Assembly (NCBI GenBank): GCA_028554795.2
Contig: CM068838.1
Coordinates: 131,511,428 to 131,575,427 of the forward strand
Origin: Sinohyriopsis cumingii
Taxonomy: Eukaryota; Mollusca; Bivalvia; Unionida; Unionidae
Direction: 5' to 3'
Length of the DNA: 64,000 bases
A program made the position numbers and the translations under genes. Position 1 is the first letter of the stretch; each line of letters starts with the position of its first letter. The notes below the pieces were generated by a model. The model saw nothing but the letters and a program-made list of their open reading frames with translations. It ran no database searches and was not told the DNA's origin. Positions 54,278-63,598 of this stretch are shown piece after piece.

Positions 54278-55932
54278 ATGGCTACTTCTGCTGTCTCTAC
54301 TCCCTCTTCCTCTACTGTCAAAGTCATCGACGAACACTTAGATCGTGCCAGTTGGGAGGCTTTGTATCTTCGCCATCCCTTTAACATGCTCATTGCTCGA
54401 CCTAGCGGTTCAGGCAAAACCGAATTCGTCAAACGTTTGATCGAACATAAACATCATTTGATCGATCGGCCACCTCAACGCATCGTGTGGTGTTACAAAG
54501 AGTGCCAATCGGCGTAAAGCCTCTTGCAAGAAAGTCAAGGCGATTCCATCGTGTTTGTGGAAGGCATTCCTAAAGAAGACGACGGCATCGTCTCTGACTC
54601 CCGTCAAACCCATTTGGTCATTTTCGACGACATGTTAGGAGAAGACGAAGAAATTAAACTGTGGTTCACGCGTAAAGGGCATCACCGTAATGCCAGTGTC
54701 GTTTACATCACCCAAAATTTGTTTCAACAAAGTAAAGCCCATCGCACCATCAGTCTCAATGCGCATTACGTGGTCTTGTTTAAAAGCCCTCGAGATAAAT
54801 CGCAAGTGCAAGTCTTAGCCAAACAGTTAGGAACGCCTTGGCTGACTCAGGCCTACGACGATGCCACTCAAACTCCACACGCCTATTTACTCGTCGATTT
54901 GAAACCTACGACCCCCGATGATTTGCGATTTCGTACCCACTTGTTTCACCACTGGTGCCAAGACGGAGGGCCTGTCCTGTACACGTCTCCGAGAAAGTCA
55001 AGGCGATTCCATCGTGTTTGTGGAAGGCATTCCTAAAGAAGACGACGGCATCGTCTCTGACTCCCGTCAAACCCATTTGGTCATTTTCGACGACATGTTA
55101 GGAGAAGACGAAGAAATTAAACTGTGGTTCACGCGTAAAGGGCATCACCGTAATGCCAGTGTCGTTTACATCACCCAAAATTTGTTTCAACAAAGTAAAG
55201 CCCATCGCACCATCAGTCTCAATGCGCATTACGTGGTCTTGTTTAAAAGCCCTCGAGATAAATCGCAAGTGCAAGTCTTAGCCAAACAGTTAGGAACGCC
55301 TTGGCTGACTCAGGCCTACGACGATGCCACTCAAACTCCACACGCCTATTTACTCGTCGATTTGAAACCTACGACCCCCGATGATTTGCGATTTCGTACC
55401 CACTTGTTTCACCACTGGTGCCAAGACGGAGGGCCTGTCCTGTACACGTCTCCGAGAAAGTCAAGGCGATTCCATCGTGTTTGTGGAAGGCATTCCTAAA
55501 GAAGACGACGGCATCGTCTCTGACTCCCGTCAAACCCATTTGGTCATTTTTGACGACATGTTAGGAGAAGACGAAGAAGAAATTAAACTGTGGTTCACGC
55601 GTAAAGGGCATCACCGTAATGTCAGTGTCGTTTACATCACCCAAAATTTGTTTCAACAAAGTAAAGCCCATCGCACCATCAGTCTCAATGCGCATTACGT
55701 GGTCTTGTTTAAAAGCCCTCGAGATAAATCGCAAGTGCAAGTCTTAGCCAAACAGTTAGGAACGCCTTGGCTGACTCAGGCCTACGACGATGCCACTCAA
55801 ACTCCACACGCCTATTTACTCGTCGATTTGAAACCTACGACCCCCGAGGATTTGCGATTTCGTACCCACTTGTTTCACCACTGGTGCCAAGACGGAGGGC
55901 CTGTCCTGTACACGTCTCCGTCCTCGACTTAA
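54278..55932 (+). pseudogene. DNA-packaging ATPase (FtsK/HerA-type) with tandem triplication
   Basis: The first 79 codons carry the Walker A loop (ARPSGSGKTEF, residues 40-50; the first Gly of GxxxxGKT is Arg here). An in-frame TAA at 54515 interrupts the gene; reading continues in the same frame with the Walker B segment HLVIFDDMLGE, a YITQNLF sensor-like segment and the C-terminus. From 54530 a 463-bp segment is present three times (54530, 54993, 55456). As 463 is not a multiple of three, each junction shifts the frame. Copies 1 and 2 look identical, copy 3 has a 3-bp insertion and a few substitutions and carries the natural stop at 55930. The ATPase drives DNA into the capsid in this virus group. 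Confidence 0.88.
54530..55921 (+). repeat. 463-bp tandem repeat, three units, inside the ATPase gene
   Basis: Units begin GAAAGTCAAGGCGATTCC at 54530, 54993 and 55456. Copy 3 differs by an extra GAA and single-base changes (for example AATGTCAGTG for AATGCCAGTG). The junction between units is CGTCTCC GAGAAAGTC. Confidence 0.95.
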
Positions 55933-55952
55933 CTTCACTTCACAAAAAAATC

Positions 55953-55960
55953 TATAAAAA
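55953..55960 (+). promoter_or_regulatory. TATA box of core-protein gene
   Basis: TATAAAAA 47 nt before ATG 56000. Confidence 0.6.
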
Positions 55961-55999
55961 CCTCAGACACTTTTCGTCTGTCTCACACACATTTTGAAC

Positions 56000-56944
56000 A
56001 TGACGTCCCTTCAGTCGCATCTTCCCGTCAAATTGATTCGTGCCTTGTACGACATCAGTCGAGAAAAAAATCCACAAACACGAGCTCGTGTCTTAGAAGC
56101 TAGTCTCAAAGAAGTCTTACGATGGTTCACGGTGACAGCACGTCAATTACTACAAGGAATCATTCAGATTCCTCATCAAAACAAACGCTTTTTTGATCGA
56201 AACAAAGTCGCTTTGACCCAACTGGCCGATCTCCGCATCGACACTCAAACCAAAAAACAAATCATTTTGAAACCTGGAGGGAGAGGTACTGTAGGAGGGG
56301 TCATCATTCGCTCTCTCTTAAGATGGGATCCTAATGCCCCCAAAGTTCTCCCCAAGAAAAAAGTCAAACGAAGCTCCAAGAAGAAGAAAAAGACCAGGTC
56401 CACAAGGAGAACTTCTCCAGTGGCGGTACCCTCCTCTTACCAGACACCACCCCGGAAAAAGAAAAGAAGCCCCCAGAAAAAGAAACAGAGAAAAAGTCCC
56501 CAGAAAAAGAAAAGTCCACAGAAGAAAGCTAGTCGCAAGAGAGGCACTTCGGCCAGGACGCAACCTTACACTCGCAATCCACGACCTGCCACGGCGGTGA
56601 CTGCGTCTCCGGCAGCCTCACGTTCATCCACTTCTCCGTTGATGACACCAAGAACTGAAGAGTACTTGGAGACCATGATCACACCAAGAACATCTCCGTT
56701 GATGACCCCAACAACTTCCCCAGTGGCAGGACCTTCCAATTTAGTGGCAGTGGCTGCTGCTCACAAAGTACCTTCTCCCAAAATCAAAGTCCAAGAAAGA
56801 TCGGGCATGTTACAAAGTTTACTGGATTTGTTCATGCAAGAACTGGCTCGATTTAGTCCGTTGCGTACCCCTGCACGACTTGTCATGCCTGTCCTGAAGT
56901 TGATACGACGTAAAGACAATCAGTGGCGACGCGTTCCAGTATAA
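56000..56944 (+). CDS. Large basic core/DNA-binding protein
   Basis: About 314 codons from ATG 56000 (MTSLQSHLPVKLIRALYDIS). The N-terminal 110 residues look folded and helical. The centre is a Lys/Arg/Ser/Pro array with repeated SPQKKK units (RKSPQKKKSPQKKASRKRGT), like histone H1 tails and other DNA-condensing proteins. Then come Thr/Pro repeats (SPLMTPRTEEYLETM, SPLMTPTTSPV) and a basic helical C-terminus. A role in neutralising or condensing packaged DNA is inferred from composition and from its place among virion genes. The frame is intact. Confidence 0.75.
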   Translation: MTSLQSHLPVKLIRALYDISREKNPQTRARVLEASLKEVLRWFTVTARQLLQGIIQIPHQNKRFFDRNKVALTQLADLRIDTQTKKQIILKPGGRGTVGGVIIRSLLRWDPNAPKVLPKKKVKRSSKKKKKTRSTRRTSPVAVPSSYQTPPRKKKRSPQKKKQRKSPQKKKSPQKKASRKRGTSARTQPYTRNPRPATAVTASPAASRSSTSPLMTPRTEEYLETMITPRTSPLMTPTTSPVAGPSNLVAVAAAHKVPSPKIKVQERSGMLQSLLDLFMQELARFSPLRTPARLVMPVLKLIRRKDNQWRRVPV

Positions 56945-56947
56945 AAA
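56940..56947 (+). promoter_or_regulatory. TATA box of pX-like gene
   Basis: TATAAAAA overlapping the stop codon of the core-protein gene, 61 nt before ATG 57001. Confidence 0.6.
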
Positions 56948-57000
56948 AAGGCCTGTGACCAAGTCGGGGTATCAGTGTTTTTGGTGCTGAAGACTCAAAG

Positions 57001-57407
57001 ATGTCACCCTCCAGAAAACATCCCTCTTCTAAACAGCCCCAAGGAAAAAAAAGAAAAGGACTGCCTCCTCGTTTAGTCAAACATGGGGACATGTTATCTG
57101 TCCTGTCCAAAGTTTCTCCACCTCTACGATATAAAAACTCATTCAATCACCCTCCAAAGAGGTCATCGATACCGTGTGCGAATGTTGTTTGAACGTCTTG
57201 AAAGGCACGATCCCTTTGTCCAAACACCAGAAACAATGCTTAGGCAAACATCGTCACGTTCTTCGCCAAATGGTTCAAAAGAAAATTCCCATTCGTCAAA
57301 AAAAGAAGATGTTAGTCCAACGTGGAGGCATTTTACCCCTCTTGTTCGGCCCCTTACTGAAATCAGTCTTGGGAACCATGTTGGGAGGACTGGTGGGAGC
57401 AAGATAA
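57001..57407 (+). pseudogene. Conserved small Polinton protein (pX-like), one frameshift
   Basis: The start (57001, MSPSRKHPSSKQPQGKKRKG) is basic. After a one-base loss near 57120-57135 the frame ending at 57407 gives VIDTVCECCLNVLKGTIPLS, a Lys/Arg-rich part and RGGILPLLFGPLLKSVLGTM. The 'CEC..N.LKG..PL......L..H...LR.......KKK.L.Q.GG.L..LL' pattern is one of the most conserved small proteins of Polintons and adintoviruses; the basic plus hydrophobic end resembles adenovirus pX/mu. It probably binds DNA or the inner capsid. The frame shift is next to a TATAAAAA string and an A-run. Confidence 0.75.
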
Positions 57408-57455
57408 AGAGGCATCGGAAGGCCCAAGATCTCAGAATCGACCCCTGACAACCCC

Positions 57456-58157
57456 ATGGAAGGACGAAAACTAGCTTTAGTGCCTTACAAACGATGGATG
57501 GAATACCATCGTTGGCAAGAACAACGCACCCCGCATTTACCTCCCAATCCCAATTTGAGCGAGATGTCCCAGTTACAACACGAATTGCAGTTCTTGATGG
57601 ATCGCCAAGATTTGTCCGAAACAGAGAAATCGCAAAAGTACGGTCAACTCTTGCAACGACTGCAACTCTTTCACCAGAAAGCTTTAGACGAAACAGCTCT
57701 ACCCACTCTGAAAGATTTTAAGACCTTGATGAAAAGTCCAGCACCATCATCACTACCACCACCACCACTACTACCATCAGCAGGGGTCACCAGAGATGCT
57801 ACCCCACGAAGACCTGAGGAAGAAGAGATGCGAGAAGTGTTTCAAACACCGTCAGCAGCTCCCATTTCGAGTAAGATTTCAGCATCCTTGTTGACCCCGT
57901 CCCCCACACCCCAACGAGAAGAAATGAAAGCTTGGGTTATAAAGATGATGTCCACTCCTCCTTCGACAGAAGTGAAAAAGAAAGAAGGGAAGCCAGAAGT
58001 GAAAAAAGAAAAGAAGACCAAAGCCATTTCATTGCCACCTCCACCACCACAACCATCGACTTCTACTCCCGTAGCCCATCGGACACGTAAATCCGTTTCT
58101 AAACCACCCTTTCGACCCACCCAAAGTAGCATCACCGAAGAATGGGTGACTTATTAA
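57456..58157 (+). CDS. Conserved Polinton protein with N-terminal 'LVPY' domain and Pro-rich tail
   Basis: 233 codons. Residues 1-90 (RKLALVPYKRWMEYHRWQEQ ... QFLMDRQDLSETEKSQKYGQ LLQRL) match a conserved Polinton/adintovirus protein that follows the pX-like gene and has 'LVPY..W', 'L...M..IL...DLSD.EK...Y.Q.LQR'. The rest is low-complexity Pro/Ser/Lys-rich (SLPPPPLLPSAGV, KKEGKPEVKKEKKTKAISLP) and probably disordered. Function not established; virion-associated role is inferred. Its last 16 bases overlap the start of the integrase gene. Confidence 0.7.
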   Translation: MEGRKLALVPYKRWMEYHRWQEQRTPHLPPNPNLSEMSQLQHELQFLMDRQDLSETEKSQKYGQLLQRLQLFHQKALDETALPTLKDFKTLMKSPAPSSLPPPPLLPSAGVTRDATPRRPEEEEMREVFQTPSAAPISSKISASLLTPSPTPQREEMKAWVIKMMSTPPSTEVKKKEGKPEVKKEKKTKAISLPPPPPQPSTSTPVAHRTRKSVSKPPFRPTQSSITEEWVTY

Positions 58158-59286
58158 CACACAAACAAACACAAAAAATGGAAAAAGTCTTAGCCAGCAT
58201 TTACTACGATCCCTCCCATCCTCCAGGTTACGCAGGAGTTCAAAAATTGTATCGTGCTGCCAAAACTCGACTGAAAAGTCTCCGTTTACCTCAAGTGCAA
58301 CGATGGTTACAAGAACAAGCTACCTACACTTTACGCAAACCCATTCGACGCAAGTTTGCCAGAAGTCGCACCCGAGTGGAAGGCATCGATCATCAATGGC
58401 AAGCCGATTTAGCCGATGTCTCTCATTTGGCCAGCTACAATCGTGGCTACAAATATTTGTTTTGTGTCATCGACGTCTTTTCCAAATTTGCCTGGGTCGT
58501 GCCCTTGACTTCCAAATCCAGCAACGAGTTAGTGCGAGCCCTGCAACGAGTGTTGAAACAAAGCGGTCGTCACCCTCTTCGATGGCAAACGGACAAAGGT
58601 ACCGAATTTCTGAACCAAGCTTTCCAAAAAGAATTAAAGAAACGTGACATTCATTTTTTTACCACCGAGAATCCCGAAACCGAAGCCAGCATCGTGGAAC
58701 GTTTTCAACGCACTTTGAAAGAACGCATGTGGAAATATTTTACGCATCACCACACTCTGAAGTACATCGACATCTTACCGCACCTGGTGCAAGCGTACAA
58801 CCAATCTTACCATCGAAGCATCGAACGTGCCCCGCAAGACGTGACTCCCGACAACGAAGTGTTGGTGTCTGAGGGCCTCTTTGGTACGTCCCCGACGAGG
58901 GCTGTCCCCAAGAAAAGTGGAGTGTTGGCCGTAGGAGATTGGGTGCGCATTGGCAAAACCAAACGCATTTCGACAAAGGTTACTTACCTAACTGGACGAC
59001 CGAATTGTTTCGTGTCACTGGACAAGTGCATGGCCGTCATCCTGCCGTCTATAAATTGGAAGACATGAACGGAGAAGTACTCAAAGGAACGTTTTATTTG
59101 CCCCAGTTACAACGTGTCACCAAAAAAGAAGACGACGTGTACAACATCGAAAGCATTCTCGAACGCAGAACCCGTAAAGTGGGCAAACGACGTGTTAAAG
59201 AAGTCAAAGTACGTTGGAAAGGATATCCACCCAGTTTTGATTCTTGGATCAACGCTTCGCAAGTCATCGACTATAAAAAGAAGTGA
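58142..59286 (+). pseudogene. Retroviral-type integrase with chromodomain, one frameshift
   Basis: The first frame (58142-59068) has the DDE core: Asp89 in WQADLADV, Asp151 in QTDKGTEF and Glu186 in SIVERFQRT, with the D,D-35-E spacing of retroviral integrases. A one-base loss near 58955-58970 moves reading to the frame that ends at 59286, which gives an SH3-like barrel (LPNWTTELFRVTGQVHGRHP) and a chromodomain (YNIESILERRTRKVGKRRVK ... WKGYPPSFDSWI, about 59140-59270). The chromodomain has the Trp and aromatic cage residues used to read methylated histone tails, so insertion may be steered to heterochromatin. The enzyme joins the ends of the element to host DNA. Confidence 0.92.
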
Positions 59287-59291
59287 CCATC

Positions 59292-59702
59292 ATGCCCTTT
59301 CACACAAACGCAGCTACGTCGACCACTCCTTCACCCAGTTCTTCTCTGCAAGATTTACAAAAACAACCCTTGTGGGTGTGGTGTGGAGAACGTGTGCCTA
59401 AAACGCAAATCGTCTTTTTCTGCCAAATCTTCGTGGTGTATTGTGTCATCGGGGCAGCCATCGCCAATTTGAGTTTGCAACAAGGAGACAAACAATTGTG
59501 GACCATTTTATTGAGCAGTTGCATCGGTTACCTGCTTTCCAATTCCTCCCTGAAATTCTCCTCGAACGGGAACCACGGGAACCTTGTGTCCAGTGCCAGT
59601 GCCAGTCACCACTCCAACAACAATAACAACCCCATTTTGAGCGGAGACACGCCTCTGACGTTCAGTAACCCCTCGGACAGCCACAGAACTCTGGAATTAT
59701 GA
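59292..59702 (+). CDS. Membrane protein with two transmembrane segments
   Basis: 136 codons from ATG 59292 (the stop of the integrase is 8 bases upstream). Two hydrophobic helices, IVFFCQIFVVYCVIGAAIAN (about residues 40-59) and LWTILLSSCIGYLLSN (about 67-82), are followed by a Ser/Asn-rich tail. The 'VFFCQI....I.....L....G...LW..LLSS.LGYLLPN' pattern occurs in the same position, just before the minor capsid gene, in other Polintons. Role unknown; a virion or host membrane protein is possible. It overlaps the next gene by 4 bases (ATGA). Confidence 0.75.
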   Translation: MPFHTNAATSTTPSPSSSLQDLQKQPLWVWCGERVPKTQIVFFCQIFVVYCVIGAAIANLSLQQGDKQLWTILLSSCIGYLLSNSSLKFSSNGNHGNLVSSASASHHSNNNNNPILSGDTPLTFSNPSDSHRTLEL

Positions 59703-60587
59703 GTCACCAAAACCATTTTTACTTAACCTTACCCAGTGACAGTTCCATGGAGGTGTTTCCCCACAACACGTTGTGCTGTTACACGGCCAAATTACCTCAG
59801 GTCATCCCATTAGATCAAGAAGCCCATTGGGAAGTGGCTTTGGTAGAAATGATTTACCCAACACAAATCAAAAACATCACTGAAACTCAAAACACTTTTG
59901 AGGTCGAAATTCTGGACCCAACAGTGCAGCAAACCATGATGACCACTCCTCAACTTTAAAATTAACCCAGGCCATTATTTTAGTGGTCAACATCTGGTGG
60001 AGGCCATCACTGACAAATTCTATGCAGCATTTGACAAAGTTCTGACCACACTAAAAAAACGTGTCACCATTGAGTACCACAAACTGTCTCTCCGTCTACT
60101 CATCAAATTTGAAAGTGAGGAAAAAAGTATACGTATTAAATTTTGCCCTGAATTGTATGACATTTTGGGTGGAGACCTCAATATGGTCACGGATAAGCAG
60201 ACCAAAAAGATTGAGAAAGCAGAGATTGACAACAACGGGCATTTTGCGAGGTATTTTCGTTTCCCGGTAGAACTGAACCAGGGACTGAATTTGATGTTTG
60301 TGTACTCCGATGTGGTGGAGTATAACGTGGTGGGACACACCTCCGTGCCGTTACTGCGTGTCATTCCTTTCAAAGTAAATTCTGCCACGAACACTGACGA
60401 GGAAGGTGGAAACACTTACCACGTCCACCGCGAACTTGTACATCCTCATTATTTGCCTGTCAGCAAGTCGTATTTGGACACGGTCAACATTGCTATAAAA
60501 GGAGATTTCGGACAAAATATTCCATTCACCAAAGGAAAAGTCACGGTGAAACTCCATTTTCGAAAACGGTTCTCTAGCGACTCGTAA
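59699..60587 (+). pseudogene. Minor capsid (penton) protein, one frameshift
   Basis: The first 86 codons (MSHQNHFYLTLPSDSSMEVF, NTLCCYTAKLPQVIPL, HWEVALVEMIYPTQI) are the signature N-terminus of the single-jelly-roll minor capsid protein of Polintons. A one-base gain near 59945-59960, at a T/A-run, changes frame; the rest (59960-60587) includes KFCPELYDILGG, LNLMFVYSDVVEYNVVGHTS, VPLLRVIPF and KVTVKLHFRKRF, matching the family to its end. The penton forms capsid vertices. It lies upstream of the core and major capsid genes. Confidence 0.9.
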
Positions 60588-60590
60588 GTC

Positions 60591-61016
60591 ATGTATCCAG
60601 TGTACCGAGGGGTTGCTCGACAGCGAGGACACGGTTTAGGAGATATGTTGAAATCGGCCTTTCGTTCGGTGGCTCCGGTGTTGAAACCGATGGTGACACG
60701 CGGATTGCACGCCTTGAAAGATGCGGCACTGACGCAAGGCAAAGAATTTCTCCAAAATGTCATCATCGACAAACAAAACCCTAAAGAAGCCTTCATGAGG
60801 GCAGGCAAAAATGTCTTGCTGCAAACGGGCAAAGACCTTTTGGGCCGACGAGAAACATCTATAAATGCCCTGCACGCTACCGAATCAGGCATTCAGCAAG
60901 GACAAGGCAGAAAGAGACGACGAAGAAAACACCCTTTTACCAGACTTCACACGTCTAAAGCTAGAAAGACAAAGAAAAGAAGAACCATTCGAGACTTAGA
61001 CGTTTTCGATTATTGA
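60591..61016 (+). CDS. Adenovirus-type core protein (pVI/pX-like)
   Basis: 141 codons. The N-terminus (MYPVYRGVARQRGHGLGDML then SAFRSVAPVLKPMV) has the 'G.G.GD.L....R.V.P......' pattern of adintovirus/Polinton core proteins placed between the two capsid genes. The middle is amphipathic helical, and the end is strongly basic (RKRRRRKHPFTRLHTSKARK). Functions suggested for this type are linking genome and capsid or membrane disruption on entry; here only composition and position are seen. The frame is intact. Confidence 0.75.
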   Translation: MYPVYRGVARQRGHGLGDMLKSAFRSVAPVLKPMVTRGLHALKDAALTQGKEFLQNVIIDKQNPKEAFMRAGKNVLLQTGKDLLGRRETSINALHATESGIQQGQGRKRRRRKHPFTRLHTSKARKTKKRRTIRDLDVFDY

Positions 61017-61029
61017 GACACAGAAAAAA

Positions 61030-62329
61030 ATGATGCACCGAGAGTCATGCGCTTGTTCCAAGTCGGAAATGGATATGTTTGCCCTGCCACCTACCATGAT
61101 GACAATGCAAGAATCCCAAAGGGTGGAATTTCACCCCGTCTCCTCATTGACAGATTCCGCTCCCATCGAGTTTGAAATCAAGGGACAGCCCGAAGATTAC
61201 ATCGATCTGAATAGCAGTTATTTGTACTTGAAAGTCAAAGTTCTAGATAAGGATGATGGTGGAGTAGAAGACACTGAGAATATAGCTCCCGTCAACAATT
61301 TCATGCATTCCTTGTTCAGCTCAGTGGACTTGTATTTGAATAACAAACTGGTCTGCAGCAGCATGGATACTTACCCTTACCGTGCCTACCTGGAAAATCT
61401 CTTGACGTACGGAATAGATGCCAAGAATACTCATCTCGATGCCTGTGTGCTATGGGAACCTGACGAATCGAAGGAGTTTAACACATTAAATAAAAGCAAT
61501 GACGGCTTTGTGGAAAGACGAAGCAAAATCTTAAATAGGAAGAGTTTAGAACTGATGGATCGTTTGCATTTGGACATGTGGTTGCAAGAGAAATATTTGC
61601 TGAACGGGGTAAATGTTCGCTTGAGACTGAATCGTAGCAGTGCCGCTTTCCATTTGTTGGCTGATAGTACTGCCAAAAGCAAAATCGAGGAGGCCAAACT
61701 CTACGTACGACGCATGGAAGTGTTACCTAAAGTGGGAAACTACATCAGTCAAACGTTGAGCAGAACGACCGCCAAGTATCCCATACGACGCGTAGAAGTG
61801 AAAACGTTCACCATTCCCCGTAACCATCATTCCATGATCGAAGATCATCTGTTTCAAGGACAGTTACCCAAGCATTTAATCCTTGGTATGGTCTTGAATT
61901 CAGCCTTCAACGGAGCCTTCGCTGAAAATCCTTTCTACTTTCAACACTTCGACATGAAGAAAATCGAAGTCAGTCGCGATGGCAAGACCTTGTGTACCCA
62001 TCCTTTCGAACCTGACTTTGGTGACGCAAAGATGAATTACTTGAGATCGTACTTGTCCCTGTACGAAGCCACAAGAAAAATTAGGGACCAACACCAGTCA
62101 CGGCATTACGTACGAGGATTACGCAGGAGGCTATGCTTTGTGGGCTTTCGATTTCACTCCAGACCAAGGCAGCGACGAGGGACATTTCCACCCTATAAAA
62201 TCTGGCCAGATTCGTGTGGAACTTCAGTTTGCAAAGCCACTGGACGAGACAGTGAACGTCATCCTGTATGCAGAATTCGATAATACCATAGAAATCAACA
62301 GTTTGAGAGAAGTCATTCTAGACTATTAG
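61030..62329 (+). pseudogene. Major capsid (hexon) protein, one frameshift
   Basis: About 430 codons. The start has the family signature APIEFEIKGQPEDYIDLNSS YLYLKVKV (residues about 44-70) of the double-jelly-roll capsid protein of Polintons (the F54H12.2-like group). Other landmarks: INNFMHSLFSSVDLYLNNK-like segment VNNFMHSLFSSVDLYLNNKL (about 92-112) and YPYRAYLENLLTYG. A one-base gain near 62080-62095 shifts frame; the C-terminus then ends NVILYAEFDNTIEINSLREV, the usual end for the family. The frame in use before the shift runs to 62283 with a false tail. Trimers of this protein form the capsid faces. Confidence 0.93.
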
Positions 62330-62334
62330 AAGCT

Positions 62335-62835
62335 ATGGAAGACTGTTATCCCTCTTTACCTAGTGGAGAAACTTTGGAGATGGAATGTGAGGAGACCGTG
62401 GAAAAAGAATCTCAAGACAAAGACGACGAAGTTATGATGAAGTCAAGATGGCCAGAACAAGAAGCGCATTTAGTCTCCTGTTTTGCCGAACACTTGGTCG
62501 AAAAAATGACGGAATTGATCAAAAAAGATTGCTATGGATGTCAAAACGATCATCCCTGACAAATTCAATACGATAAATGCCTGATGCTGAGTCAAGAAGA
62601 AAAAATGGACGAGTATTTGGACGAAGCTTGGAGTCTCATCTCAGACGAAGTCGTGTTGCATCAGTGGTATAAAGACTTGCGTGAACATTCTTGTCCACCA
62701 TTAACCACTCAAGAGATCCATCGTATCGAAGCTCTCCTGAATCAGACTGAGGAGACGAAACGAAGAAACTGTTATTTGTCAGAAATTTTCAAGCAAAAAG
62801 TCAGGATCGAATTGATGACTTATTATTACCTGTGA
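62335..62835 (+). pseudogene. Conserved Polinton protein with CYGCQ motif, in-frame TGA
   Basis: Two parts in one frame: 62335-62559 (MEDCYPSLPSGETLEMECEE ... DCYGCQNDHP) and, after TGA at 62557, about 62560-62835 (MLSQEEKMDEYLDEAWSLIS ... VVLHQWYKDL). In related Polinton proteins CYGCQ.DHPSQ..H.C runs on without a break, so the TGA replaces the conserved Ser codon. The second part has the helical 'D...DEA...V...V...W...L' pattern. Two Cys pairs may bind zinc. Function not known. It lies 5 bases after the capsid gene and overlaps the protease leader. Confidence 0.7.
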
Positions 62836-62852
62836 AGAAGAAAAAAAAAACC

Positions 62853-63413
62853 ATGGATACCTGGGAACTTTATTACCTTTTGAACCACAGTTCGTACACT
62901 GCTTCTTGGAATCCTGTCGTCTGTGCTAAAGATGAACTCCCTCATCGCAAACATCAAGACCATCAAGCTTATGTGATCAACACGGACGACAGTCATCTCC
63001 CAGGAACCCACTGGGTAGTCGTCTACTTTCCTCAAGAAGGATGTGTGGAATATTTCGATTCGTATGGATTGCCTCCTTTGGAAGACGATATCATTGACTT
63101 TATGAGAAGAAATGCTCAGACCACCCGATTCAATAATGTGAAATTACAAGGCACAGATTCCTTGGTGTGTGGACAATATTGTGTGTATTTTCTGCATCAT
63201 CGCAGCCTGGGCTATTCCTTAGAACATTTAGTGACTCATTTTGATCTTCGTTCTTCTTCTAGAAACGATGTGAAAGTAGATCGATGGTTTTGTGACCATT
63301 ATGCTTATCTTTTGTCTCAAGCTAGGAAACGTAGTGTCCATCAATGGCCTAATGACTTCCAACAGTGGAAATCACAATTTCATTCACAACGTTGTCAGCC
63401 CTGTTTAAAGTAG
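62853..63413 (+). CDS. Adenain-like cysteine protease
   Basis: 186 codons from ATG 62853. The catalytic set of adenovirus proteases is complete: His53 in GTHWVVVYF, Asp69 in EYFDSYGLPP, Gln99 and Cys106 in LQGTDSLVCGQYC, with the same Gln-x6-Cys spacing as adenain. Length is close to adenain (about 204). It would cut core and capsid precursors during virion maturation. An upstream GTG in the same frame follows a poly-A run, but the ATG fits the homologous N-terminus (MDTWELYYLLNHSS). The frame is intact, unlike most core genes here. Confidence 0.93.
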   Translation: MDTWELYYLLNHSSYTASWNPVVCAKDELPHRKHQDHQAYVINTDDSHLPGTHWVVVYFPQEGCVEYFDSYGLPPLEDDIIDFMRRNAQTTRFNNVKLQGTDSLVCGQYCVYFLHHRSLGYSLEHLVTHFDLRSSSRNDVKVDRWFCDHYAYLLSQARKRSVHQWPNDFQQWKSQFHSQRCQPCLK

Positions 63414-63502
63414 AGTGTTAATTGAAAAAATGTTTGATGTTATATTGTTGCATTATTGTTAAAAAAATGTTAGAGTTGTTGGTTAGTGTTAAGTGATTTT
63501 TG

Positions 63503-63508
63503 AATAAA
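63503..63508 (+). terminator. AATAAA polyadenylation signal after the protease
   Basis: AATAAA 90 bases after the protease stop, in an AT-rich gap; likely end of the virion gene block. Confidence 0.65.
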
Positions 63509-63598
63509 AAATGTTATGTTTTTGAAAGAAATGCCCTTGTCTTTTGTTTCGCTGTAAGAATGTTGATTCATGCTCTTTGACTTCTCTCTATCTCTCTC

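Noticed and set aside
54918-55932. Two extra ATPase-like genes (54918-55499 and 55381-55932)
   Set aside because: They are frames across the junctions of the 463-bp tandem units, not separate genes; neither has a Walker A loop.
59271-59278. TATAAAAA as promoter of the membrane-protein gene (also 53433 and 57130)
   Set aside because: Too close to, or out of register with, the next start codon compared with the 42-63 nt seen for the others; it lies inside coding sequence.
48025-62559. TGA recoded as selenocysteine or another amino acid
   Set aside because: Only three in-frame TGAs, none in a known selenoprotein context, no SECIS-like structure noticed, and many true stops in the element are TGA.
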